Shown: positions 1-7,438 of the stretch, in pieces
Position numbering within the stretch: position 1 is the stretch's first letter
How the letters are laid out: each line of letters starts with the position of its first letter
DNA from: Bacteroidales bacterium
Lineage (GTDB): Bacteria > Bacteroidota > Bacteroidia > Bacteroidales > ML635J-15
DNA: 10,009 nt
Direction: 5' to 3'
NCBI GenBank assembly: GCA_007130555.1
Contig: SLSH01000355.1
Location: 1 to 10,009 of the forward strand
The notes under the pieces: generated by a model
Database searches by the model: none
What the model saw: the letters and a program-made list of their open reading frames with translations, nothing else
What the model was told of the DNA's origin: nothing
Position numbers and translations under genes: made by a program

Positions 1-2
1 CC

Positions 3-3000
3 GCGCTGCTGCGCTTGTGGCGCGTGTCGGGACAGCCGGACGCTCCGCGCGAAACACTGGCCGCCGCCGTCACGGAACTTACGCTCGATCAATGGATCAG
101 GCTGAAGGTCAAGCTTTACCCGAACCGTATCCGCGGCTTTCTGGACAATACGGAAATGGTCGATATCGCCGCGACCCTGCCCGTCGGCGGCCGGTTCGGA
201 CTGATCGCGCATTCGCAAAACGGCGCTCTGTTCGACGATGTGCAGGTACGCTCGAATCCGGACCTGCACCTGAGCGATCCGGCCGACATCCGCTGGAACA
301 CGCTCGCGGAACAGGGCCATTTTTTTCCGAACAATTCGACACCCGGCACGGAGGCGGAACGCATTCTGAATGTCGCCCGTTCGCCACAGGACCAATGGCT
401 GATTCTAGGCGATCCGGATCATGCCGGACACGTCTTCTCGGCCGATTTTCAGACGGAGCCCGATGCCGGCCGCATCGGACTGCTCATCGGATACCGCGAC
501 GAAGCAGCCCCCTATTTGCGCTTCACCCGAACCGTCGAGCCGAACATGGAAATTTTTAGGATGGAACAGGCGGGGCCCGGCCCGGTCAATGTCCTTGAAA
601 TATTGCGGCTGCCCCGTCCTGAAAACCCGGCGCCGGGACCCGTAACCCTCATGGCCGATGCCACCGAAACCGGGCTCCTGCGACTGTACCGCAACGGCAT
701 ACCGGTTCTTGTCCATCATTCCGGCGCTGAACACAGCGGTGCGTCCGGCGTCTTTGTCGGAGCGAACACCGCCGCAGCCGTCGCCCATCTGCGCTATCGG
801 TTCGCGCGCGACGATGTGCATCACGATCGGTTCGAAAAGAACCGGGTGTTCAGGGAAGACCCCTTTATGCGAAACTGGGCCTCGCCCGAAGGCGAGTGGG
901 CGCAGGATTCGCGCGGACTGACCTGGCACAAGGGCGATATCTACGGCCGGGTCTTCTGTCGCATGCCCAGCGTCGAAGGTTCGGAAATTCATCTGGGCGT
1001 CAAGGAAGACACCGTCATCGGGCAAAGAATCGTTTCGATCGACAATCGCGAAATTCGTCTGGAAACGGCAACGGCGGCCGGTCGCGAAACGCTCGCGTCG
1101 GCCTCTGTCGAAAACCTGGCGCAGCTCGTTTGCGAACAGACGCAATGGGCCACGCCCTACTACGACGTTCACTACGAGGGCCATGCGCTTTGGATATCGA
1201 GCGGGGACACTGTTCTGATCCGACATCAACTGACCGAACCGCTGACCGGCCGCCGCCTGCGCATTGACGGATTCGGAAGCGAGGATCTGGCGCACAGTTT
1301 CGTCATGCGCTACAATGTCAAGGACTACCTCTTCACGGAATCTTCGCATGCCTGGGTGCGAAACGGCGGAGAATGGTCGGTCGTCAACCGGTTCCAATGC
1401 GATCCGCGCTGGTCGCACATGAACGGGGAATCGACCGACGGGCTGGCGGCGCTCTGGTCGAAGTTCGATTTTTCAGGCGATTTCTGCATCGAGCTTTACG
1501 CAGGCATGCGCCACGGATTCTACGAGCGGGCCGGCGACCTGAACCTGACGGTCATGAGCCCGGCCGCCACGCCCGGCCAGGGCTACAGCGTAACCTGTAC
1601 CGGCTGGGACCGCGACCATTCGCAACTCTACACGCGCCTGTACCGGAACGGCCAAGTTCTGGCCGAAACCGACGAGTACCTGATCCCGCGCCGACGCGAA
1701 GGGAACAAACGCCGCATCCGCGATCCGCTCGTACAAACAGGCCGCGATATCCACGGCGCGTGGTACTACATCAAGCTGCGCCGAATCGGCAACCGGCTCG
1801 AATACTTCTTCGACAACGAACAGGTCTTCTCCGTGGAAGACCCCGATCCGATCGACACCGGCGCGTTCGGCATCTGGACGTTCATGAACTCCATGATGGT
1901 GGCCAGGGTCAAGATGGCCGCCGAACATATCGCGCCGCGACGCCGCCTCTTCCATCCCGCGCCGCTCGCCATGACAGCGGACAACCTGACCGTCAAGCCC
2001 GAATACCATGCCCTGGACCGGCGCGGCGTGCTGGCCAAGAACTGGCGCCCGGCGGAATCGCTCCTGCCTCATCAGTGGCGCGCCGACGACCCGACAGGCC
2101 AAATCCGCTTGTCCTGGATCGCGCCGCCGGACGCGCCGCCCCAATTCGTCGCCACAACCGTTCTGGGCGCAGGCGAAATGTTCACGCGCGCGGCTTTGCA
2201 GCCCGACCTGTACGACGAGCTGGCCGGCTGGACGTTTGAAGTCAAGCGCACGGCCGGCGCGCGCTTCAATTTCCACTACTCGCTGGGCTTCCTCGAAAGC
2301 AACGGCGCATTCTCGGTCAAGGCCCGCGGCTTCCATCATCTCTCCGGCGACGATTTCTCGGAAGGCGACTTCAAGAAAACCGGAGCCACGCCCCTGACCA
2401 GCCGCACGGAACCCGCCGAAGACTGGAGCGATCGCGAGCCCTGGACGCGGGTGACGGTCTGGCTGCCGACCGAAACGGAGATCGGCCTGAGCGGCGGAAG
2501 CCGATTGTGGGCGCGTGTGGACGGGTTCGGCAATCTGAAACCAAGCCTTGTGCGGCAAGGTCTGCTCGGCAACGGACCGGGCGAAGCCTATGCCGTGCGC
2601 CGCTTTGCTGAAATCCGCACTCATGCCCCGCGCGTGGACGGCGCCCTGCCGGGCGACACGGTCGAGGTGGCCGATCTCTCGGACAACCCGCCCCGTTCGA
2701 TGGGAACCTGCGCTTCCGTCAACGACCTGAAAGGCCTGATCGACAGCATCGACACGGCCGGAGCAATCCGCCTGAAACTGACGCACCGCGCAACAGACGC
2801 CGCATGGCCGCACGATTGGCATTGGATCAACCTGCCAAAGCCCGCCGACCTGAACATCCGGGCCGCGTGGCATCCGGATGTTCCCGACGCCGTACGCATC
2901 GAGCATGCGGCCGACTGGCTCGACCGCCGCTTCCTGTCCGCCGCCATCCGCATCGGCGACCATAATGCGGAGTCCTGGCGCGAAGGCGACCGCCGACGCA

Positions 3001-5201
3001 TCGTCCTCGTCCCGCGTCTTGCCGGCCTGACCCGGACGGAAACGCCTGCGGTCCCTGTCGGCGTTCGGATCGGAGACGCGGCGTTCGCCTTCGAGCTGCC
3101 CTGGTCGGATGCGCCGCGCGAAGGCGATCCGGTTCTGCTTGGACTCGGCAAAACGTTCCCCGACCTCGAAACGTTCGAAGCGCGCGAGCCGCTGCGGGAG
3201 CCGAGACAAAACGAGGCTGTCTTCAGCCTGGAACATCTCGATCCGCGGCAAGGCAGCTACCTGCGCATCTCCAATGCCGGCCAGTCCTCATACCTGCGCG
3301 CGTCGCTCTTGCGACAGCGCCGACTTTCGCAATGCCCGCTCCTGCAATTCCGATACCGAGCCTCCCCCATGGCAAACGTCTCGATGCAGGTGGGCTACCC
3401 CCACCCCCCCGTCAAACTGAGCGAGAACCATCCCCACGCCGTCGCGGTCAGGGGAACCGACACGGTCGTCACGGACGGATCATGGCGCACCTGGTTCGGC
3501 ATGGTCAGCGACGCCATGGGCAGCCTTCCGCTCGGACGCCGCGCCATGCGACCCGGCAACATTGTGTTCGGCTCCTTGCAGTACGGCCAAGATCAAACCG
3601 GTCTGTTCTCGACATGGGACGTGGACGACCTTGTTCGGGGTCCGGCCGTATCGGCCCGGCGTCCGCTGACCCTGGTTCCCGACTATTTCTCCTTTCATGG
3701 CGTAAACCAGGTTCTCATGGCGCTGCATCCGGGCGAAACGCCCGCCAGCGAACTCGATGCCGAAACGCTGGCCCGCCTGAACTGGCAAACCATCGTCAAC
3801 CGCCAATCCGTCAGCCCCGACACCGCGCGCCTGCCCGACGGCATCCACCGCGTATTCCTGAAAGCGCGCAGCGCATCGGGCCGCGAATCCGCCCTGACGG
3901 ACATTCCGTTCCTGCTCGTCAACAACCCGCCCGCCATGTCGTACCAGTTCATCGACGCCACCCAGCCCATACAAAACGGGCCCGTGCTCGAAATCGCTTA
4001 TCAAACAGGAAACGGGGCGCCCATCGAATTCGATAAAATGCAATTGAAATGGAACGATGAACCGATCCCGCCGGAACGCTACGGCGACCTGTCCCGAGCC
4101 TTCTCGGACGAAAGACACCCCTCGCTCCCGCCCTCCGGCAGGCCCAATCACGCCGCCCGCACCATGGGCACCTGGTACCGGCACGGCCGTGAATCGTCGC
4201 GCATCCATCTGAACTGGTCCTTCGTCTTTCAGGACCGCATTCAGGAACTCGAGGACGGCGCCGCCTTCACCCTGAGCGTCTCGGGTTTGCAGGACGGCGC
4301 CGGCAACCCGGTCGAAGACGCCGTTGTCCCCATGCGCCTGGATTTCAGCGGAGATACCTCCCCGCCCACCATCATGGCCGTCACCTATCCGAACAACGTC
4401 TACTGGTCAACCGACTGGGACAGACTCCTGGGACAAGACACGTTCTTTGATTCCCGGCAACCCCGAAACGTCGTTCGCGAACAGGATCAGGCCCCGTACT
4501 TCGAGCACACGACCGAGGGCGATTCGGGCGTCTTCTTCGCGCACCTGCGCCATCAGGGCGGCTGGCGCATCGCGCGCCATCCGTATTTGGCATTCCAACT
4601 GAGAATCCCCGACGAAAACGCCGAACAACTGCGCGTATTCGTCTCGTTCCGACGCAGACCCGACCGGAATTTCGTGTGGATACCCCTCAACGGCGCCAAC
4701 GGCCCGGCCATCTACCGGGACAACAACGGCGTCACCGCCCCGCTGTCCGAACCCGTAAGCTGGAAACCCGGCGACTGGCATTCGTTTGTTCTGGATATGC
4801 GCGAAATCGTCGCGGACGTTATCCCCGAAGAGGAATGGGAAATCCACCCCTTGTATATGATAATCTTTTCCACCGAAAACGACACCGGAGCCCCGATCCG
4901 TTTGCAAATGAGAAACGGTTTCATCTTTTCCGAATGGAACGCGCAACACGAAATCGGCATCCATGCCTACGACGCCAGCGGGATCGACAGCCCCGTCTGG
5001 AGTCTGGGCGACCACGCCCTGCGCGCGCCGACCCTGATCCCGGCGAACGCATTTCCGGGCGACACGCTGAACCGATGGATGAACGTCCGGGTCCTCGACC
5101 GTGCCGGCAACGGCACCTATCCCATAAGCATTCCGCTGGGAAGAATCGCGGCCGCCACGGAACAACCGCACAACCCGCCCAAAGGCGCTGAAAACCATTG
5201 A
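3..5201 (+). CDS. Giant secreted or surface protein with jelly-roll and Ig-like domains, 5' end outside the window
   Basis: The frame is open to the left edge, so the true start and any signal peptide are missing. The TTG at position 15 is only the first possible start in view. About 1,730 residues are visible, numbered here from that TTG. Near residues 29-75 is the end of a concanavalin/LamG-like or DUF1080-like unit (lysine- and arginine-rich strand, then GFLDN and GRFGLIA). Similar beta-rich units follow to about 640, including a Trp/Asp-rich segment at about 458-500 and another GFLDN-like hairpin (EYFFDN) near 590. Around 1111 and 1490-1640 are galactose-binding-like beta sandwiches. Ig-like endings with an AGN signature occur near 1425-1432 (LQDGAGNP) and 1694-1700 (LDRAGNG). 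There is no C-terminal anchor, LPXTG or PEP-CTERM motif. The inferred role is carbohydrate or matrix binding outside the cell; no catalytic motif was recognised. The TGA stop is at 5199-5201, 59 bases before the next gene. Confidence 0.85.
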   Translation, partial: ALLRLWRVSGQPDAPRETLAAAVTELTLDQWIRLKVKLYPNRIRGFLDNTEMVDIAATLPVGGRFGLIAHSQNGALFDDVQVRSNPDLHLSDPADIRWNTLAEQGHFFPNNSTPGTEAERILNVARSPQDQWLILGDPDHAGHVFSADFQTEPDAGRIGLLIGYRDEAAPYLRFTRTVEPNMEIFRMEQAGPGPVNVLEILRLPRPENPAPGPVTLMADATETGLLRLYRNGIPVLVHHSGAEHSGASGVFVGANTAAAVAHLRYRFARDDVHHDRFEKNRVFREDPFMRNWASPEGEWAQDSRGLTWHKGDIYGRVFCRMPSVEGSEIHLGVKEDTVIGQRIVSIDNREIRLETATAAGRETLASASVENLAQLVCEQTQWATPYYDVHYEGHALWISSGDTVLIRHQLTEPLTGRRLRIDGFGSEDLAHSFVMRYNVKDYLFTESSHAWVRNGGEWSVVNRFQCDPRWSHMNGESTDGLAALWSKFDFSGDFCIELYAGMRHGFYERAGDLNLTVMSPAATPGQGYSVTCTGWDRDHSQLYTRLYRNGQVLAETDEYLIPRRREGNKRRIRDPLVQTGRDIHGAWYYIKLRRIGNRLEYFFDNEQVFSVEDPDPIDTGAFGIWTFMNSMMVARVKMAAEHIAPRRRLFHPAPLAMTADNLTVKPEYHALDRRGVLAKNWRPAESLLPHQWRADDPTGQIRLSWIAPPDAPPQFVATTVLGAGEMFTRAALQPDLYDELAGWTFEVKRTAGARFNFHYSLGFLESNGAFSVKARGFHHLSGDDFSEGDFKKTGATPLTSRTEPAEDWSDREPWTRVTVWLPTETEIGLSGGSRLWARVDGFGNLKPSLVRQGLLGNGPGEAYAVRRFAEIRTHAPRVDGALPGDTVEVADLSDNPPRSMGTCASVNDLKGLIDSIDTAGAIRLKLTHRATDAAWPHDWHWINLPKPADLNIRAAWHPDVPDAVRIEHAADWLDRRFLSAAIRIGDHNAESWREGDRRRIVLVPRLAGLTRTETPAVPVGVRIGDAAFAFELPWSDAPREGDPVLLGLGKTFPDLETFEAREPLREPRQNEAVFSLEHLDPRQGSYLRISNAGQSSYLRASLLRQRRLSQCPLLQFRYRASPMANVSMQVGYPHPPVKLSENHPHAVAVRGTDTVVTDGSWRTWFGMVSDAMGSLPLGRRAMRPGNIVFGSLQYGQDQTGLFSTWDVDDLVRGPAVSARRPLTLVPDYFSFHGVNQVLMALHPGETPASELDAETLARLNWQTIVNRQSVSPDTARLPDGIHRVFLKARSASGRESALTDIPFLLVNNPPAMSYQFIDATQPIQNGPVLEIAYQTGNGAPIEFDKMQLKWNDEPIPPERYGDLSRAFSDERHPSLPPSGRPNHAARTMGTWYRHGRESSRIHLNWSFVFQDRIQELEDGAAFTLSVSGLQDGAGNPVEDAVVPMRLDFSGDTSPPTIMAVTYPNNVYWSTDWDRLLGQDTFFDSRQPRNVVREQDQAPYFEHTTEGDSGVFFAHLRHQGGWRIARHPYLAFQLRIPDENAEQLRVFVSFRRRPDRNFVWIPLNGANGPAIYRDNNGVTAPLSEPVSWKPGDWHSFVLDMREIVADVIPEEEWEIHPLYMIIFSTENDTGAPIRLQMRNGFIFSEWNAQHEIGIHAYDASGIDSPVWSLGDHALRAPTLIPANAFPGDTLNRWMNVRVLDRAGNGTYPISIPLGRIAAATEQPHNPPKGAENH

Positions 5202-5260
5202 CCGCGCGCGCGGCATTCGATAAACGGTAAAGCATTCTCAATTCTCCTAGGAAACGGACC

Positions 5261-5776
5261 ATGATCGCGAAAGTCAAGATTCCAAAGCCGAGCGCGAACA
5301 TCGGGGAGGTCGCCGTAACACGCTGGTTCAAAAGCGAAAACGAGGCTGTTGCCAAAGGCGAGCCGCTGGCGGAACTGACCACCGACAAGGCGGTCTTCGA
5401 GATGGACGCGCCGGTCGCAGGCGTTGTGCGCAAGATTCTGGCGCGTGAAAAAAGCGTGCTGCCGGTCGGATACGTCATCGCCCTGGTCGGCCCGCCCGAC
5501 GAGCCTCTGCCCGATGTCGCGACGTGGAACCGGAACAAGATCGACGCGTTGCGCGGCGACCGGCCGGCCGCCGCGCTGACGAAACGGAGCCCCGAGCCCG
5601 AACGCGCAACCGCAGGCGGAACAGTGCGCGCCACACCCGCCGCCCGGCGGCTGGCGCGCGAAAAGGGCATCGACCTGAAAGCCGTCGCGCGGGAACTGGC
5701 CGCCGAACGGATCGACGAGAAAACGCTGGCGAACTGGTTGACCGCGCAAGGCGAACAAGGGGAAGTGGAACGTTGA
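5261..5776 (+). CDS. Lipoyl-domain protein with peripheral subunit-binding-like domain, no acyltransferase domain
   Basis: This 171-residue protein resembles the front half of a 2-oxoacid dehydrogenase E2 subunit. Residues 1-77 form a biotinyl/lipoyl domain, with the lipoylation lysine at K43 inside TTDKA. A Pro/Arg/Ala linker follows. Residues 122-160 match an E1/E3 peripheral subunit-binding domain (VRATPAARRLAREKGIDL, then RIDEKTLANWL). The glycine-rich GTGxGGR turn normal between those halves is replaced by RELAAER, so partner binding is uncertain. The roughly 230-residue catalytic acyltransferase domain of true E2 is absent, and TGA follows at 5774-5776. The start is supported by AGGA at 5249-5252, eight bases upstream. 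The inferred role is a swinging-arm carrier or E3-binding-protein-like subunit working with components encoded elsewhere. A biotin carrier is less likely because the lysine motif is DKA rather than MKM. Confidence 0.85.
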   Translation: MIAKVKIPKPSANIGEVAVTRWFKSENEAVAKGEPLAELTTDKAVFEMDAPVAGVVRKILAREKSVLPVGYVIALVGPPDEPLPDVATWNRNKIDALRGDRPAAALTKRSPEPERATAGGTVRATPAARRLAREKGIDLKAVARELAAERIDEKTLANWLTAQGEQGEVER

Positions 5777-5778
5777 AC

Positions 5779-5821
5779 GTGCGTTCGTTCGTTCGTGTGT
5801 TCGTGTGTTCGTGCGTTCGTG
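5779..5821 (+). repeat. TTCGT-based simple repeat
   Basis: A run of tandem TTCGT/GTTCG units (TTCGTTCGTTCGTGTGTTCG and onward) begins two bases after the stop of the lipoyl-protein gene. A shorter GTTCGTTCGTTGG run occurs at 9655-9667. It is low-complexity sequence with no visible coding or structural role, and copy number may vary between strains. Confidence 0.75.
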
Positions 5822-5856
5822 GAGCGGCAAAAGAGAATGACAGCGGGATAGAAACG

Positions 5857-5884
5857 GTGTCAGGTTTCGGGTGTCAGGTGTCAG
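5857..5884 (+). repeat. GTGTCAG short direct repeats
   Basis: Three exact GTGTCAG copies lie at 5857-5863, 5871-5877 and 5878-5884, the last two in tandem. The composition recalls the GGTCAGAGG-type arms at 6916-6986. No gene or regulatory role is visible. Together with the flanking repeats this fills the gene-free stretch 5777-6061. Confidence 0.65.
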
Positions 5885-5919
5885 ATCTGTTTGAGGCTCC
5901 GCCGCCTTAAGAAAAAAAA

Positions 5920-5975
5920 CGTAGGGTGGACTTTCAGTCCGCCCATCAAGAGACCGACTGAAAGTCGGTCCTACG
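5920..5975. repeat. Palindromic intergenic element with two 23-base arms
   Basis: The left arm 5920-5942 and right arm 5953-5975 are near-perfect reverse complements (18 of 23 positions), separated by a 10-base loop. Both arms end in CGTAGG/CCTACG and contain the small palindrome GACTTTCAGTC. Read on the - strand, the hairpin is followed by eight T residues (5919-5912), so it has the form of a rho-independent terminator for leftward transcription. No leftward gene lies upstream, so a REP- or MITE-like dispersed element is the more likely reading. Confidence 0.75.
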
Positions 5976-6061
5976 GCGCAAGCGAACGCGAAGAACCAAG
6001 AACGCGGCCTTAAAAGATAGAGTACGACGACGAGAACGATTGTTTCATAAGGACAGCCATC

Positions 6062-6814
6062 ATGAACGGACCATGGCAGGATCGAACGGCGCTGGTCACG
6101 GGCGGATCACGCGGCATTGGCCGGGCGATCGCCCTGGCGCTGGCGCGGCAGGGCGCAGCCGTGGCCGTCAACTACCGCGAACGCGCGGACGCCGCCGCCG
6201 AAGTCGTGGCCCTCGTCGCCCGCAACGGCGGTCGCGCCATGGCCGTCCAAGCCGATGTCCGCGACTTCGCTGCGGTCAAGGCTATGACCGATACCGTCGC
6301 CCGAACGCTGGGCCCGATCGATATCCTGGTCAACAACGCCGGCATCCTTCGCGACAAGCCTGTCGCCTTCATGACCGACGAGGAATGGAACGCGGTTCTG
6401 GACACGTGCCTGAAAGGCGCGTTTCATTGCATCAAGGCCCTGTCGAAATCCATGGCGCGCGCGAAACGGGGCCGCATCGTGAATATCGCCTCGGATGCCG
6501 GGCTGCTGGGCGACATGATGCGGGCCAACTACGCTTCCGCCAAGGCCGGGATGATCGGCTTGACCAAAACTGTCGCTCGTGAAATGGCCGCCTCGGGCGT
6601 CACGGTCAACGCGCTGGCGCCCGGCGTCATCGAAACCGAGCTGCTGGCCGGCATGACGGACAGCCGCCGCCGCGCCATGCTGGATCGCGTTCCCATGGGC
6701 CGGTTCGGAACGCCGGACGAAGTCGCCGCCGCCGTGATCGCGCTGGTTTCGGATACCGGCGCCTACATCACCGGCGAAGTCCTGCGCGTGGACGGCGGCC
6801 TGGCCATGCGCTAA
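6062..6814 (+). CDS. SDR-family NAD(P)-dependent oxidoreductase, 3-oxoacyl-ACP reductase (FabG)-like
   Basis: This 250-residue protein is a full-length classical short-chain dehydrogenase. The nucleotide-binding glycine motif TGGSRGIG is at 13-20 and NNAG at 91-94. The catalytic Ser is S144, and the YxxxK pair is Y157/K161 in YASAK. The C terminus DGGLAM is typical of FabG. An Arg at position 17 of the glycine loop favours NADPH (family knowledge). The position usually held by the catalytic-tetrad Asn (FabG motif xTNLxxxF) is Cys116 here (DTCLKGAF). The start is supported by AAGGA at 6049-6053, eight bases upstream. The most likely reaction is reduction of a 3-oxoacyl thioester to the 3-hydroxyacyl form, but SDR substrate cannot be fixed from sequence alone. 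It lies 285 bases after the lipoyl protein, with repeats between, so co-transcription is uncertain. Confidence 0.93.
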   Translation: MNGPWQDRTALVTGGSRGIGRAIALALARQGAAVAVNYRERADAAAEVVALVARNGGRAMAVQADVRDFAAVKAMTDTVARTLGPIDILVNNAGILRDKPVAFMTDEEWNAVLDTCLKGAFHCIKALSKSMARAKRGRIVNIASDAGLLGDMMRANYASAKAGMIGLTKTVAREMAASGVTVNALAPGVIETELLAGMTDSRRRAMLDRVPMGRFGTPDEVAAAVIALVSDTGAYITGEVLRVDGGLAMR

Positions 6815-6915
6815 AGGTTTCCAAAAATCGAGCGCACCCGTTAGTGCCTTAATCAAACTGTTCTGCTGTAAAAAACAAGAAAAATTAGCGAGGCATTTCA
6901 CGGTAATCCAGGCCA

Positions 6916-6986
6916 AGAGGTCAGAGGACAGAGGTCGGAGGTCAGTTTCTTAATTTCTGACTTCTGACATCTGTCCTCTGACCTCT
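6916..6986. repeat. Large inverted repeat, 30-base arms of TCAGAGG-type sequence
   Basis: Arms 6916-6945 and 6957-6986 are reverse complements at 27 of 30 positions, around an AT-rich 11-base spacer. Each arm is itself built from degenerate GGTCAGAGG/ACAGAGG units, so it is both tandem and palindromic. Long intergenic hairpins of this kind are typical of dispersed non-coding elements. It lies 101 bases after the dehydrogenase stop, so it could incidentally end transcription from either side. No T-tract follows it on the + strand. Confidence 0.8.
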
Positions 6987-6991
6987 GGGTT

Positions 6992-7007
6992 GCGGGCGAC
7001 AGCCCGC
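6992..7007. repeat. Short GC hairpin adjoining the sulfatase breakpoint
   Basis: GCGGGC (6992-6997) and GCCCGC (7002-7007) form a perfect 6-base stem with a GACA loop. It belongs to a block, running to about 7019 (CCTTAGGGCTACG), that looks like a second dispersed palindromic element next to the large inverted repeat. The truncated sulfatase reading frame runs directly into it. Confidence 0.6.
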
Positions 7008-7010
7008 CTT

Positions 7011-7109
7011 AGGGCTACGTATCCGCGAGCCGTGAAGGCTTAGGTCTCCCCAGCCTAAGTCGTCGGCCAGAATATACAGGATATTGGGTCTTGCCATCTT
7101 CTTCTCCAT
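7011..7109 (-). pseudogene. Sulfatase, N-terminal fragment only
   Basis: From ATG at 7109 (or the alternative at 7097) the - strand encodes RPNILYILADDLGWGDLS, the classical N terminus of type I sulfatases. Its Asp pair (residues 16-17) would bind the active-site calcium. HGSRIRSP follows, resembling the family's YGS.IRTPN stretch. Homology stops at about codon 33, where the frame enters the palindromic repeat block; the open frame then runs on without sulfatase features to a stop at 6942. The catalytic Cys-x-Pro/Ala-x-Arg motif and the rest of the roughly 450-550-residue protein are missing. The remnant starts exactly at the edge of the degenerate attC-like site, 15 bases beyond the antitoxin stop, so it may once have been the next gene. 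Confidence 0.75.
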
Positions 7110-7162
7110 TCGAACGGCGCAGATCACCGGACCCGCGAGGCGCGTCCGCGCGCCTTGTGGGG
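7109..7162 (-). other. Degenerate attC-like site (A), end of the toxin-antitoxin cassette
   Basis: On the + strand the site reads TTCGAAC (7109-7115), then GGCGC (7116-7120) and GGAC (7129-7132) pairing with GTCC (7144-7147) and GCGCC (7150-7154), then TTGTGGGG. One outer box keeps the AAC/GTT core. The other should read TTGTTSG but lacks it. The inner bulge is large (8 against 2 bases) and on the opposite side from the other sites. The antitoxin stop (7124-7126) lies inside it, as the DUF2442 stop does in site C. It may be a decayed or partly deleted attC; on its own it would not be convincing. Confidence 0.4.
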
Positions 7163-7438
7163 TACGGTGGATCTGCTGGTTCGCAGATGGTCTTCTTCCT
7201 TTACGTCTTCCCATGCCCATCCTTTTCCTGCTTGGATTCCGGCTCTCGCCTCCTTGATCTTGTTCAAAAACCTAGGGTCGTTTTCAAGGCGGTAATCGAA
7301 CCAATCGTCTTCGGTTGAAAATCCTTGAAGCACACCCGCCGGTTTGCCATGCTTGGTGATGACAATATGTTCGTCTCCGGCTTCGACAAGATATCTCGAG
7401 AGATGATTCTTGACTTCGGCAAACGCTACCTGTTTCAT
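7124..7438 (-). CDS. Phd/YefM-family antitoxin
   Basis: This 104-residue protein is the likely antitoxin of the adjacent RelE/ParE-type toxin. Residues 1-40 match the Phd/YefM DNA-binding fold (VAFAEVKNHLSRYL, then VITKHGKPAGVL). The middle is acidic and helical (about 42-82), ending in WAWEDVKEE, where family members usually stop. A basic tail of about 20 residues follows, and its last dozen codons lie inside the degenerate attC-like site, so the tail probably comes from recombination-site sequence rather than function. The start at 7438 is chosen over an upstream ATG because AGGAG (7450-7446) is seven bases away and because it gives a 4-base ATGA overlap with the toxin stop. The role is to bind and neutralise the toxin and, with it, repress the operon. 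Family membership is clear; toxin pairing is inferred from position. Confidence 0.88.
   Translation of the reverse strand: MKQVAFAEVKNHLSRYLVEAGDEHIVITKHGKPAGVLQGFSTEDDWFDYRLENDPRFLNKIKEARAGIQAGKGWAWEDVKEEDHLRTSRSTVPHKARGRASRVR

Noticed and set aside
1473..3251. Long - strand open frame (592 codons), and another at 405-1418
   Set aside because: Both lie inside the giant + strand gene. Their products are Arg/Gly/Ala-rich with no recognisable motif, as expected for antisense shadows in GC-rich coding DNA.
5202..5260. Terminator after the giant gene
   Set aside because: A GCGCGCGCGG palindrome follows the stop, but there is no stable hairpin with a T-tract, so no terminator can be supported.
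5779..5884. CRISPR-like short repeats
   Set aside because: Units are 5-7 bases in tandem without unique spacers; this is simple-sequence repeat, not a CRISPR array.
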